NCBI RefSeq assembly: GCF_003020585.1
Contig: NZ_PXUE01000006.1
Span: 1 to 64,000 of the forward strand
Direction: 5' to 3'
DNA length: 64,000 nt
From: Chryseobacterium aurantiacum
GTDB lineage: Bacteria; Bacteroidota; Bacteroidia; Flavobacteriales; Weeksellaceae
The notes beneath the pieces are model-generated. The model saw only the letters and a list, made by a program, of their open reading frames with translations, did not search any database and had not been told where the DNA came from. Position 1 is the stretch's first letter. Every line of letters begins with the position of its first letter. This document shows positions 42,389 through 50,967 of the stretch, piece by piece. The position numbers were made by a program, and so were the translations under genes.

Positions 42389-43486
42389 ATGAGCAAAAAA
42401 CTAAAAATATTATTATCAGGCGGCGGAACAGGAGGACATATCTTCCCTGCCATTGCCATTGCTGATGAAATCAAGAAAAGATTTCCTGATGCAGAATTTT
42501 TGTTCATTGGTGCCAACGGAAAAATGGAAATGGAAAAAGTTCCGCAGGCTGGCTATAAGATAGAAGGAATAGATATCGCCGGAATCGACAGAGGAAATAT
42601 ATTATCCAACTTGGGATTACCTTTCAAGATTCTGAAAAGTTTATCAAAATCAAAGAAAATCATCAAGAGCTTTGCTCCGGATTTCGCCGTGGGAACCGGT
42701 GGTTTTGCAAGTGGTCCTGCTTTGTATGAAGCAAGTAAATTGGGAATTCCGATTTTCATTCAGGAACAGAACGCTCATGCAGGAGTAACCAATAAAATCC
42801 TTAGCAAAAAAGCAAGAGCCGTTTTTACAGCCTACCCAAAAGTAGAGGGTTTTCCGGCAGAAAAAATTAAATTTCTGGGCAATCCGATTCGTGAAAATAT
42901 TATTTCAGGAATGCAGGAAACAATTCAGGCAAAGGAAAAAATGGGATTGAATAAAGACAAACTTACGATTCTTTCTGTAGGTGGATCTTTAGGCTCCAGA
43001 ACACTGAATAATGCATGGAAAGCCCATTTAAAAGACATTTTAGACAAAAACTATCAGCTTATCTGGCAAACAGGAAAGCTTGATTATAAAGATATTTTAG
43101 AAGAAACAAAAGATACTGAAACCAGAAATATTCAGATCCTTGAATTTATCAAGGACATGGAACTGGCTTATTCTGCAGCAGATATCATTGTTTCAAGAGC
43201 CGGAGCCATCGCCATCTCAGAGCTGGCAGTAGCACAAAAACCGGTATTATTGGTTCCTTTCCCTTTTGCAGCGGAAGATCACCAAACCAAAAATGCCATG
43301 AATCTGGTTGAAAAAAATGCAGCCAGAATGGTAAAAGACTCTGAAATGCAGGAAAAGTTCTGGAATACACTATCAGAAATCTGCGAAAAAGAAAGTGTAA
43401 GAAAAGAAATGTCAGACAATCTAAGATATTTTGCCAAGCCAAATGCCGCAAAAGAGATTGTAGATGAAATATTTAAATTAATGTAA
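42389..43486 (+). CDS. murG: Lipid II synthase MurG
   Basis: A 365-residue GT28 glycosyltransferase that adds GlcNAc to lipid I on the cytoplasmic face of the membrane. The N-terminal loop is SGGGTGGHIFPAIAIADE (about 10-27), followed by GTGGFASGPALYEA and EQNAHAGVTNKIL. The C-terminal donor site has SVGGSLGSRTLNNA and the FPFAAEDHQTKNA nucleotide-sugar motif. The identification is certain. Confidence 0.97.
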   Translation: MSKKLKILLSGGGTGGHIFPAIAIADEIKKRFPDAEFLFIGANGKMEMEKVPQAGYKIEGIDIAGIDRGNILSNLGLPFKILKSLSKSKKIIKSFAPDFAVGTGGFASGPALYEASKLGIPIFIQEQNAHAGVTNKILSKKARAVFTAYPKVEGFPAEKIKFLGNPIRENIISGMQETIQAKEKMGLNKDKLTILSVGGSLGSRTLNNAWKAHLKDILDKNYQLIWQTGKLDYKDILEETKDTETRNIQILEFIKDMELAYSAADIIVSRAGAIAISELAVAQKPVLLVPFPFAAEDHQTKNAMNLVEKNAARMVKDSEMQEKFWNTLSEICEKESVRKEMSDNLRYFAKPNAAKEIVDEIFKLM

Positions 43487-43560
43487 AAGTAGAATTGTAA
43501 AATGTATTAATGAAAATCATAAATACTCTTTACATGAATACATCAATACAAGGAAAAAGA

Positions 43561-44919
43561 ATGAACAATTTAGAAACATATCAAAATTTTTACTTCGTTG
43601 GAATCGGAGGTATCGGAATGAGCGCGTTAGCACGCTATTTCCATGCATCCGGAAAAAATGTATTGGGCTATGATAAAACCAATACCAAGCTTACTCAAAA
43701 TCTAATGAACGAGGGAATTGATATTGTTTTCGAAGATCTTACTGACGAAAAAATTACATCTCTTCAAAAGGAAGATACATTGGTGATCTACACGCCGGCT
43801 ATCAAAACGCTTGGAATATTAGATTATTTTAATGAAAATCAGTTTCTAGTCTTAAAACGAGCAAAAGTTTTAGGATTAATTACAGAAAATACAGATTGCA
43901 TTGCCATAGCAGGAACCCACGGGAAGACAACAACTTCTACGCTGGTTTCTCACTTATGCAAGGAAGTTAATTTGCCGTTCTCATGCTTTTTGGGAGGTAT
44001 TTCCGAGAACTTTAAATCCAACTTCCTATACAATGGTTCCACTTATTCTGTAGTAGAGGCAGATGAGTATGACAGAAGCTTCCTGAACCTTTCTCCGGAT
44101 TGGGCCGTAGTAACTTCTACTGATGCTGACCACTTGGATATTTATGGCGATAAAAGCCACATTGAAGAAGGTTTCAGACAATTTGCAGCACTAGTTCCGG
44201 AAGATAAAAAACTGTTTGTAAGAAAAGGAGTTGAGATTGGCAGAGGACATCAAACCTACGCTGTGAATGAAAAGGCAGACTATTACTCAGATAATCTGCG
44301 TATGGATCATGATAAGATATATTTTGACTTCCATACTCCCACCGAAACAATAAAAGATTTTGTTTGGGAAATACCGGGAATTCATAATGTAGAAAATGCA
44401 ACAGTAGCATTGGCTATTCTGCACAATTTGGGCGCAGATTTTGATACGCTGAAAAAAGCAATCGCCAATTTTAAAGGAATTAAGAGAAGATATACTAAAC
44501 ATATTTACGAAAACGGTAAAATTTACATTGATGACTATGCCCATCATCCAACAGAGATTAATGCAGTAGTAGGTTCTATCAAAACTTTTTATCCTGATAA
44601 AAAATTATTGGTTGTTTTCCAGCCCCATTTGTTTAGCAGAACCCGAGATTTTGCAGATGGATTTGCAGAAAGTCTGAGCAAGGCCGAAGAATTGATTTTA
44701 ATGGATATCTATCCGGCAAGAGAACTTCAGGAGAATTTTGAAGGTATTACTTCAAGCTGGCTGTTGGAAAAAGTAAAATTAGATAAAAAAGAAGTATCGA
44801 ATTTATCCGATGCTTTTGAAAAAATAAAAGAAAAAGATTTTGATATCCTCCTTACAGTAGGTGCAGGAAACATTGATACCCTGTATGACCCTATTTGTGA
44901 ATGGATTGAGAAAATTTGA
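43561..44919 (+). CDS. murC: UDP-N-acetylmuramate--L-alanine ligase MurC
   Basis: A 452-residue Mur ligase, taken from the ATG at 43561 (MNNLETYQNFYFVGIGGIGM). An open frame extends to 43510, but that part lies in the repeat spacer. GIGGIGMSALARYF is the UDP-binding start. ATP binding is by GTHGKTTTSTLVSHL (about 119-133). VEADEYDRSFLNL and DYAHHPTEINAV are MurC hallmarks. It is the last Mur enzyme of the cluster; next comes the inserted palindrome and GxxExxY gene instead of ftsQ directly. Confidence 0.96.
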   Translation: MNNLETYQNFYFVGIGGIGMSALARYFHASGKNVLGYDKTNTKLTQNLMNEGIDIVFEDLTDEKITSLQKEDTLVIYTPAIKTLGILDYFNENQFLVLKRAKVLGLITENTDCIAIAGTHGKTTTSTLVSHLCKEVNLPFSCFLGGISENFKSNFLYNGSTYSVVEADEYDRSFLNLSPDWAVVTSTDADHLDIYGDKSHIEEGFRQFAALVPEDKKLFVRKGVEIGRGHQTYAVNEKADYYSDNLRMDHDKIYFDFHTPTETIKDFVWEIPGIHNVENATVALAILHNLGADFDTLKKAIANFKGIKRRYTKHIYENGKIYIDDYAHHPTEINAVVGSIKTFYPDKKLLVVFQPHLFSRTRDFADGFAESLSKAEELILMDIYPARELQENFEGITSSWLLEKVKLDKKEVSNLSDAFEKIKEKDFDILLTVGAGNIDTLYDPICEWIEKI

Positions 44920-44924
44920 ATATA

Positions 44925-45075
44925 AACGCAATGCTCGCAAAGAAAAATATAAAATCGTTCGCAAAGGCGTTTCACTCAGCAAATGAGAAAACAAATTATA
45001 TAAGTTATAGCCCTCGCTGAGTGAAACGCCCTTGCGAACGGAAAAATAAACAGATTGCTTTGCGATCATAGCGTT
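44925..45075. repeat. Nested 151-base palindromic element between murC and ftsQ
   Basis: The outer arms (44925-44942 and 45058-45075) match as AACGC-x-ATG-x-TCGCAAAG. The inner arms (44956-44980 and 45016-45040) are 25 bases long with one mismatch, around an AT-rich 35-base centre. It starts six bases after the murC stop and ends 20 bases before the GxxExxY gene. It would form a very stable hairpin in the dcw transcript. Confidence 0.8.
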
Positions 45076-45095
45076 AAACAAAAAACACAAAATGT

Positions 45096-45473
45096 ATGAT
45101 AGAAAATGAAATTTCAGAGATTGTTTTCAGTGCTGGAATGAAAATACATCGTACGCTTGGAATTGGACTTTATGAAAATGTATATGAAGAGTGCTTAGTT
45201 TATGAACTAAAAAATAGAGGATTGAATGTAGAAAGTCAAAAAAACATTGACATTGAATATGAAGAATTAAAGATATCTAAAGCGTTCAGAGTAGATTTAT
45301 TAGTTGAAAACAAATTAATAATTGAAATAAAAGCAGTTCAGGAGATTAATGATTATCATTTTTTTCAGCTTTTAAATTATTTAAGAATAACAAACATAAA
45401 ACTCGGAATGATTTTGAACTTTCATTCAATGTTATTCAAAAATGGAGTAAAACGAGTTGTAAATAAATTGTAA
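45096..45473 (+). CDS. GxxExxY protein (PD-(D/E)xK-fold)
   Basis: A 125-residue protein of the GxxExxY family. The eponymous motif is GLYENVYEECLVYEL (about 24-38). The nuclease-like core is FRVDLLVENKLIIEIKAV, with the D...ExK arrangement of the PD-(D/E)xK superfamily. FHSMLFKNGVKRVVN ends the protein as usual. The role of the family is unknown. Members are scattered and often sit beside palindromic repeats. Here it interrupts an otherwise standard murC-ftsQ junction directly after a nested palindrome, suggesting that gene and repeat arrived together. Confidence 0.93.
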   Translation: MIENEISEIVFSAGMKIHRTLGIGLYENVYEECLVYELKNRGLNVESQKNIDIEYEELKISKAFRVDLLVENKLIIEIKAVQEINDYHFFQLLNYLRITNIKLGMILNFHSMLFKNGVKRVVNKL

Positions 45474-45481
45474 AAATAATA

Positions 45482-45535
45482 ATGTATTTACGTATTCATG
45501 AATACATTTTACATAAATACATGAATACAAAAAAT
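45482..45535. repeat. Palindromic ATGTATT/AATACAT spacer before ftsQ
   Basis: It contains the perfect 14-base palindrome GTATTCATGAATAC and further AATACAT copies on either side. Related words fill the spacers before murC and yqeY. Confidence 0.5.
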
Positions 45536-45537
45536 GT

Positions 45538-46515
45538 ATGAAAAATAAGTACAGAATATTAAAAATTGTTGTCACGGTAATCATCCTAGGATTGTTGCTG
45601 AGTTTCTCCTTGAAGAGATTCGGCCGCCAGCAGATTACCGACAATAAGATTTCTGTAAAAATGAATGAAAAAACTCCGGTTTACTTCGTTGATGAAAAAG
45701 ATATCAGAGAAATTGTAAAAAAGGAAAACCCATCAGGAAAAGTGGGTGACCTTAACATTCCGGCATTAGAAAAAAGGATCAATTCTCTTCCTGCTGTAGA
45801 CAGTGCCAATGTTTATTTGAATCTAAACGGAAAGCTGAACCTGGATATCAAGCAAAGGGTCCCTGTTTTCAGACTTAATAAAGACGGAAAAGATTTCTAT
45901 GTGGATGAAAAAGGAATTGAGTTTCCTATTTCCAAAACCTATTCGCATCCATGCATGCTGGTTACAGGAAATGTACAGCCTGATGAATATGAGAAACTGG
46001 CAGAATTGGTTGGAAAAATTGATAAAGACGATTTTAGCAAGAAATACTTCATTGGAATTTCAAAATATAAGGAAAGCTACAATCTTCTGACAAGCGAAGG
46101 AAATTACCGAGTAGAGATTGGAGATTTAGATAATATTGATTTTAAAGTAAAAGGATTTAAAACCTTTGTAGAAAAATATCTGGTATATCAGGATCCACAA
46201 AAGTACAATATGGTGTCTGTAAAATATCAAAACCAGATTGTAACCACCTTAAACCCCTATTTCAAGGAAAACGACAGTATCCTGAAAGCAGGAAAACAGG
46301 AATTGGCTAAAGTTCCGGCCTCAATGGCAGCCTCAAAAAAACAGGAAAACAAGCCAAAGGCAGCAGAAGTAAAAAAAACAAGTACAACCTCGGTAAAACC
46401 GAAAGAAAGCACAAAACCGAAAACACAACAAAAGGAAGTAAAAAAAACAGAGAAAAAAACAACGGCCCCGGCACAGTCCAAGCCAAAGCCAAAAGCAAAG
46501 GTGAAAATAGAATAA
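45538..46515 (+). CDS. ftsQ: Cell division protein FtsQ
   Basis: A 325-residue bitopic membrane protein of the divisome. It has a short basic N-terminus, one membrane helix (about 8-24, IVVTVIILGLLLSFSL), a POTRA-like domain (about 40-110, with NIPALEKRINSLPAVDSANVYL) and a beta domain to about 250. The last 65 residues are Lys/Pro/Thr-rich and disordered (KKTSTTSVKPKESTKPK), a periplasmic tail absent from the E. coli protein. It lies directly upstream of ftsA. The family is divergent but position and architecture are clear. Confidence 0.9.
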   Translation: MKNKYRILKIVVTVIILGLLLSFSLKRFGRQQITDNKISVKMNEKTPVYFVDEKDIREIVKKENPSGKVGDLNIPALEKRINSLPAVDSANVYLNLNGKLNLDIKQRVPVFRLNKDGKDFYVDEKGIEFPISKTYSHPCMLVTGNVQPDEYEKLAELVGKIDKDDFSKKYFIGISKYKESYNLLTSEGNYRVEIGDLDNIDFKVKGFKTFVEKYLVYQDPQKYNMVSVKYQNQIVTTLNPYFKENDSILKAGKQELAKVPASMAASKKQENKPKAAEVKKTSTTSVKPKESTKPKTQQKEVKKTEKKTTAPAQSKPKPKAKVKIE

Positions 46516-46527
46516 TTTAACACAAAG

Positions 46528-46542
46528 TAGGATACAATCCTA
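46528..46542 (+). repeat. Small hairpin before ftsA
   Basis: TAGGAT-ACA-ATCCTA, 39 bases before the ftsA ATG; same type as those before murE and murG. Confidence 0.45.
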
Positions 46543-46581
46543 ATTATAGAAAAAGTAGAAAAAAATCAAATCGATATAAAA

Positions 46582-47967
46582 ATGGAAAATCAAGAGTATT
46601 CAGTAGGTCTGGACATCGGGACAACAAAGATAGTCGCGATTGTCGGAAGAAGGAATGCACACGGGAAGATAGAAGTTCTCGGTGTAGGAAAAGCTAAAAG
46701 TCTTGGTGTTCATAAAGGTATTGTGAATAATATTTCGCAAACTATTAATTCAATCAAGGCCGCAGTTTCCGAAGCACAATCCAGTGCTGGAGTTCCTATC
46801 CGCAAAGTTACGGTAGGTATTGCAGGAAAGCACATTCGTTCTCTGCAGCATTCCGATTATATTATGCGTGAACATCCGGATAAATTTATTACAGATGATG
46901 ACATTGAAGCATTAAAAGATCAGGTCAAGAAGCTCGTTATGCTTCCTGGAGAAGAAATTATCCATGTACTTCCACAAGAATATAAAGTAGATTCCGAAGG
47001 TGAAATTCAAGAACCTGTAGGAATGCACGGTAAACGTTTAGAAGCTAACTTCCATGTTGTAGTTGGGCAGATGGGAAGCATCAGAAATATAGCAAGATGC
47101 GTTCGTGAAGCCGGATTAGAAATGGAGGCCCTTACTTTAGAGCCATTAGCCTCTTCTGAAGCCGTTCTTACTAAAGAAGAAAAAGAAGCAGGAGTAGCAA
47201 TTGTAGATATTGGTGGTGGTACCACAGATATTGCTATCTTTAAAGATAATATCATCCGTCATACCTGTGTTATCCCTTACGGAGGCGGGATTATTACCGA
47301 AGATATCAAAGAAGGTTGTTCCATTATTGAAAAACATGCAGAACAATTGAAAGTAAAATTCGGTTCGGCTGTGCCAGAATTAGAAAAAGACAGTACTTTT
47401 GTAACAATTCCGGGGCTTCACGGCCGTCCAGATAAAGAAATTTCTTTAAAAACCCTTGCTCAGATCATCAATGCGAGAGTAGAAGAAGTTTTGGAAATGG
47501 TTAACACAGAATTGAAAGCCTATGGAGCTTTTGAACAAAAGAAAAAGCTGATTGCAGGAATCGTTTTAACCGGTGGTGGATCCAACCTGAAACACCTTCG
47601 CCAGCTAGCCAATTATACAACAGGTTTTGATAGCAGAATCGGTTTTGCAAATGAATATATTGCCAACGATAAGAATCAGTACCTTAAAGGCCCTGAATTT
47701 GCTACGTCTATCGGATTACTGATGGAAAGTTTAAAGATCAGAGACAAGAGGCTGAATATTGACGAAGAAGTGGAACCGGTAGTAAATGAGCAGCCCAAAG
47801 CTGAGACTAGCTCTGTAGCAGCAGAAACTGTTCAGCCGATTCAGCAGGCAGCCCCTGTACAGGAGCAATCTGTTCCCGATCAGAAGCAGGAAAACAGAAG
47901 AGCGAAACTGACCTTTGGACAGTCGCTTATGGAAAAAGTAAAAAAATTCTTTGAAGAAGTAGAATAA
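46582..47967 (+). CDS. ftsA: Cell division protein FtsA
   Basis: A 461-residue actin-like protein that tethers FtsZ to the membrane. It shows VGLDIGTTKIVAIVGRR (phosphate-1, about 8-24), the SHS2 insertion with VTVGIAGKHIRSLQ, VDIGGGTTDIAIF (phosphate-2) and GIVLTGGGSNLKHL (adenosine loop). A Pro/Gln/Glu linker (about 395-440) precedes a C-terminal amphipathic helix (SLMEKVKKFFEEVE), the membrane-targeting sequence. It lies in the invariant ftsQ-ftsA-ftsZ order. Confidence 0.97.
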   Translation: MENQEYSVGLDIGTTKIVAIVGRRNAHGKIEVLGVGKAKSLGVHKGIVNNISQTINSIKAAVSEAQSSAGVPIRKVTVGIAGKHIRSLQHSDYIMREHPDKFITDDDIEALKDQVKKLVMLPGEEIIHVLPQEYKVDSEGEIQEPVGMHGKRLEANFHVVVGQMGSIRNIARCVREAGLEMEALTLEPLASSEAVLTKEEKEAGVAIVDIGGGTTDIAIFKDNIIRHTCVIPYGGGIITEDIKEGCSIIEKHAEQLKVKFGSAVPELEKDSTFVTIPGLHGRPDKEISLKTLAQIINARVEEVLEMVNTELKAYGAFEQKKKLIAGIVLTGGGSNLKHLRQLANYTTGFDSRIGFANEYIANDKNQYLKGPEFATSIGLLMESLKIRDKRLNIDEEVEPVVNEQPKAETSSVAAETVQPIQQAAPVQEQSVPDQKQENRRAKLTFGQSLMEKVKKFFEEVE

Positions 47968-48045
47968 AGTATAAATGATAGATGATAACCGATAATGGAT
48001 TTATCAACTCTCACCCATCATTCATCAATTGTTAAAAGTATAGTT

Positions 48046-49959
48046 ATGGAAAATATAGGTACACAAGGATTTTCATTTGATCTACCAAAAGGAAATTCAT
48101 CCATCATAAAAGTAATCGGTGTAGGAGGCGGTGGAAACAACGCCCTAAAGCACATGTACGAGAAAGGAATTCATGGAGTTGACTTCGTGGTATGTAATAC
48201 AGATGCTCAAACTCTAGATAATAACCCCGTTGCCAATAAAGTTCAGTTGGGAACTTCCATTACGGAAGGTCTTGGAGCTGGTGCCGACCCTGAAGTGGGA
48301 GAAAAATCTGCCATCGAAAGTATTGAAGATATCAAAGCCGCTATGGGACAGAACACGAAAATGGTGTTCATCACTGCCGGAATGGGTGGTGGTACCGGTA
48401 CCGGAGCAGCCCCTGTCATTGCTAAAGTAGCAAAGGATATGGGGATTCTTACTGTGGGAATCGTTACAGTTCCATTCAGCTTCGAAGGAAAAAGAAGACT
48501 GGAGCAGGCAGAAAACGGTCTTGAAAAATTAAAAAATAATGTTGATTCATTAATTGTAATCAATAACGATAAATTAAGACAGCAATTCGGAAACCTTGGA
48601 TTTAAGCAGGGATTCTCAAAGGCGGATGAAGTTTTAGCCAATGCTGCCAAAGGTATGGCAGAGGTTATTACCGGTTACTTTGATGTAAACATTGACTTTA
48701 GAGATGCTAAATCTGTACTTCAGAATTCCGGGACAGCGTTGATGTCTACGGGAACTGCGTCAGGTGAAAATAAAGCAGAAGAAGCCGTAAGAAAAGCCCT
48801 TGATTCTCCATTGTTGAATGACAATAAAATTACAGGTGCCAAAAATGTACTATTGCTAATCAGAAGTGGTGCAGAAGAGGTAACTATGGACGAAATCGGT
48901 ATCATTATGGACCACATCCAGAAAGAAGCAGGAAATACTGCAGACATCATTTTTGGAGTGGGTGCTGATGAGGAACTAGGAGATGCAGTAAGCGTTCTTG
49001 TTATCGCTACAGGGTTCTCTAATGACAACAAGAAGTTCTCTGGTCCTACAGAGAAAATCAGAATCAGCCTTAATGACAGTTTTGAAGCCCCAAAATCTTC
49101 TCCTTTTAAAACAAGAGAGGAAAGAGCCTCAACTCCTGAAACCACCCATGATTTCGGAGGAAAAAACCTTTTCAGATTAGATGACGAAGACCATGATACT
49201 ACCAAGTTCAATGTGACGTCTACTGAAAAAAAAATGATTATTGAAGAAGAAGAAATCAGAACTGAAATTAAATTCTTTGATAAAGAGGAAAATACAGTAA
49301 ATACACCTGAGCAGGAATGGAGAAATGAAGACGAAGATGCACAGGATGCTTTCAGTCTGTTCTCTATTGATGAAGAAGATGAAGATCCAAACGACCTGGA
49401 AATCCAGTCTTTCTCATTTGATTTTGAAAATAAAAAAGATGAGCCTCAGTCAGGAAATACTTTCAACAATTCTTCTTCTCAGGAAAAACCTGTTGAGTTT
49501 AGCTTCTTTGTAAACGAACCTGTTAGAAATGAGCCTAAGACAGATTTTGGACAGCCTAAAGCCGAGTTTAATGCTCCGGTAAGTGCTGTTGCAGAGCCTG
49601 CTCAAAAAATAGAGACGTTCTATCAAAAAGAAGAGCCAAGAACAGAAACAAAACCTGCTTTTGAAACCAGAGCAGAAGTTGAAGCACCAAAAACTGAAGA
49701 ATCTGAATTCACTTTCGTGAATAAAACCATTGATCAGGACAGAGTAATAGAAAGAAGAAATAAACTAAAAGAATTCAATTCCCGTTATCAAAGCTTTGAC
49801 AGCACAAGTGAATTCGAGTCTATTCCTGCTTTCAAAAGAAAAAATATTTCGATTGACGGAACCAATGCATCAGACCAGAATATCAACACTTATATGTCTG
49901 ACAACAACGGTTCTATGCAAATCAGAGAAAATAGATTCCTTAATAAGGATGTAGACTAA
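48046..49959 (+). CDS. ftsZ: Cell division protein FtsZ
   Basis: A 637-residue tubulin-like GTPase that forms the division ring. I choose the ATG at 48046 (MENIGTQGFSFDLPKG); the frame extends to 47995 through a repeat-like spacer. IKVIGVGGGGNNALKHM starts the GTPase domain and GMGGGTGTGAAPVIAK is the tubulin signature. The GTPase core ends near residue 325. The rest is a very long acidic, probably disordered linker (about 250 residues) with the C-terminal conserved peptide recognisable as IPAFKRKN near residue 592. About 40 residues follow it. Linker length is far above that of E. coli FtsZ. Confidence 0.97.
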   Translation: MENIGTQGFSFDLPKGNSSIIKVIGVGGGGNNALKHMYEKGIHGVDFVVCNTDAQTLDNNPVANKVQLGTSITEGLGAGADPEVGEKSAIESIEDIKAAMGQNTKMVFITAGMGGGTGTGAAPVIAKVAKDMGILTVGIVTVPFSFEGKRRLEQAENGLEKLKNNVDSLIVINNDKLRQQFGNLGFKQGFSKADEVLANAAKGMAEVITGYFDVNIDFRDAKSVLQNSGTALMSTGTASGENKAEEAVRKALDSPLLNDNKITGAKNVLLLIRSGAEEVTMDEIGIIMDHIQKEAGNTADIIFGVGADEELGDAVSVLVIATGFSNDNKKFSGPTEKIRISLNDSFEAPKSSPFKTREERASTPETTHDFGGKNLFRLDDEDHDTTKFNVTSTEKKMIIEEEEIRTEIKFFDKEENTVNTPEQEWRNEDEDAQDAFSLFSIDEEDEDPNDLEIQSFSFDFENKKDEPQSGNTFNNSSSQEKPVEFSFFVNEPVRNEPKTDFGQPKAEFNAPVSAVAEPAQKIETFYQKEEPRTETKPAFETRAEVEAPKTEESEFTFVNKTIDQDRVIERRNKLKEFNSRYQSFDSTSEFESIPAFKRKNISIDGTNASDQNINTYMSDNNGSMQIRENRFLNKDVD

Positions 49960-49965
49960 AATAAA

Positions 49966-50052
49966 CGTATTAATGTATTGATGTAAAATGTATTAATGAT
50001 TTTACAGACTTGGTTCTTGAATACATTAATACTTTTTACGTTAATACAAATA
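49966..50052. repeat. Palindromic spacer before yqeY
   Basis: The words GTATTAATGTATT, AATGTATTAATG, AATACATTAATAC and GTTAATACA alternate and can pair into a long imperfect hairpin. It is of the same type as the spacers before murC and ftsQ. Confidence 0.45.
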
Positions 50053-50060
50053 AAGATAAT

Positions 50061-50507
50061 ATGAGTTTAGAAAATATAATAAGTGACGCAATAAAAACAG
50101 CCATGAGAGAAAAGGACAGAGTAGCCTTGGATTCTCTACGTGCTGTGAAGTCTCAAATTCTTCTTTTAAAAACTGAAGCCAGAGGTGCTGAAGTTTCTGC
50201 AGAACAGGAAATTGCCATTCTTCAAAGAATGATCAAGCAGCGTAAAGACTCTTTTGAACAGTTTTCTGCTCAGGGAAGACAAGATCTTGCCGAAGTAGAA
50301 GAAGCTCAAATGAAAGTAATTGAGAAGTTTTTACCAAAACAACTTTCAGCAGAAGAACTAGAAACAGAAATTAAAAACATAATTTCTGAAACCGGAGCTG
50401 AATCCCTTAAGGATTTAGGAAAGGTAATGGGAGCTGCCTCCAAGGCATTAGCCGGAAAATCTGACGGAAAAAGTATTTCCGAGATGGTTAAGAAACTCCT
50501 TTCATAA
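50061..50507 (+). CDS. GatB/YqeY domain-containing protein
   Basis: A 148-residue helical protein from the ATG at 50061 (MSLENIISDAIKTAMREKDR). RVALDSLRAVKSQILLLKTE, MIKQRKDSFEQF and LGKVMGAASKALAGKSDGK are typical of YqeY, the free-standing relative of the GatB tail that binds tRNA in amidotransferases. Its role alone is not known. It ends the dcw transcript, as in other Bacteroidota, and is followed by a strong terminator about 100 bases later. Confidence 0.93.
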   Translation: MSLENIISDAIKTAMREKDRVALDSLRAVKSQILLLKTEARGAEVSAEQEIAILQRMIKQRKDSFEQFSAQGRQDLAEVEEAQMKVIEKFLPKQLSAEELETEIKNIISETGAESLKDLGKVMGAASKALAGKSDGKSISEMVKKLLS

Positions 50508-50609
50508 TGCGGTTCGGGTTTCGGGTATCAGGATCATTCTGAACCTCGGAAACACGTATCTCATACCATAACTAAGGATATACAACCTTTGCATATCGAT
50601 TTGATTAAA

Positions 50610-50646
50610 GAAGCCCGGGACTTTTGAGTCTCGGGCTTCATTTTTT
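50610..50646 (+). terminator. Terminator of the dcw cluster
   Basis: The arms GAAGCCCG and CGGGCTTC extend with GA/TC pairs around an ACTTTTGAGT-like loop and are followed by a T-run. Confidence 0.85.
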
Positions 50647-50703
50647 GTGTGTATTCAAGTGCGCTATTCTGTTTTGAATAAAATTGAAAAAAAAGATAAC
50701 TTA

Positions 50704-50769
50704 TTACCCGATTTGAGTAGATAATAAGTGGCTGATTGCTTGAGGGAAAGCCTTAAATGTTTTTTTCAT
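50704..50769 (-). CDS. Possible 21-residue peptide
   Basis: On the minus strand a 21-codon ORF starts MKKTFKAFPQAISHLLSTQIG. A full promoter box TAAATTTG (50802-50795) lies 25 bases upstream on the same strand. The peptide is basic and amphipathic. There is no family evidence and the call rests on promoter plus start only. Confidence 0.25.
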   Translation of the reverse strand: MKKTFKAFPQAISHLLSTQIG

Positions 50770-50935
50770 GGTCGTTTGTTTTTCAGAATCATTTCAAATT
50801 TAATAATTATATTTTATTATTCCTAATTTTAATTCACATTTTTATGAATATTGTTAAATTATTAATATTCAATTAATTTTATATTGACTAATCCATTGAT
50901 AGTTTTTATGTATTGAACAAACGTAAAGAAATGTT

Positions 50936-50943
50936 TAACTTTG
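50936..50943 (+). promoter_or_regulatory. Promoter of the bacilliredoxin gene
   Basis: TAACTTTG, with a TTG (50913-50915) 20 bases upstream, fits the full Bacteroidota consensus. Confidence 0.65.
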
Positions 50944-50967
50944 TAGCGATAAAAAAAAACAAAATAT

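Larger units (their letters stand above)
50508..50967. other. Spacer between yqeY and bacilliredoxin gene
   Basis: It holds the dcw terminator, a possible 21-residue ORF on the minus strand (50704-50769) and the promoter of the next gene. The remainder is AT-rich without recognised structure. Confidence 0.5.

Noticed and set aside
48243..49211. Long antisense frames across ftsZ
   Set aside because: They mirror the codon pattern of ftsZ and have no domain or promoter.
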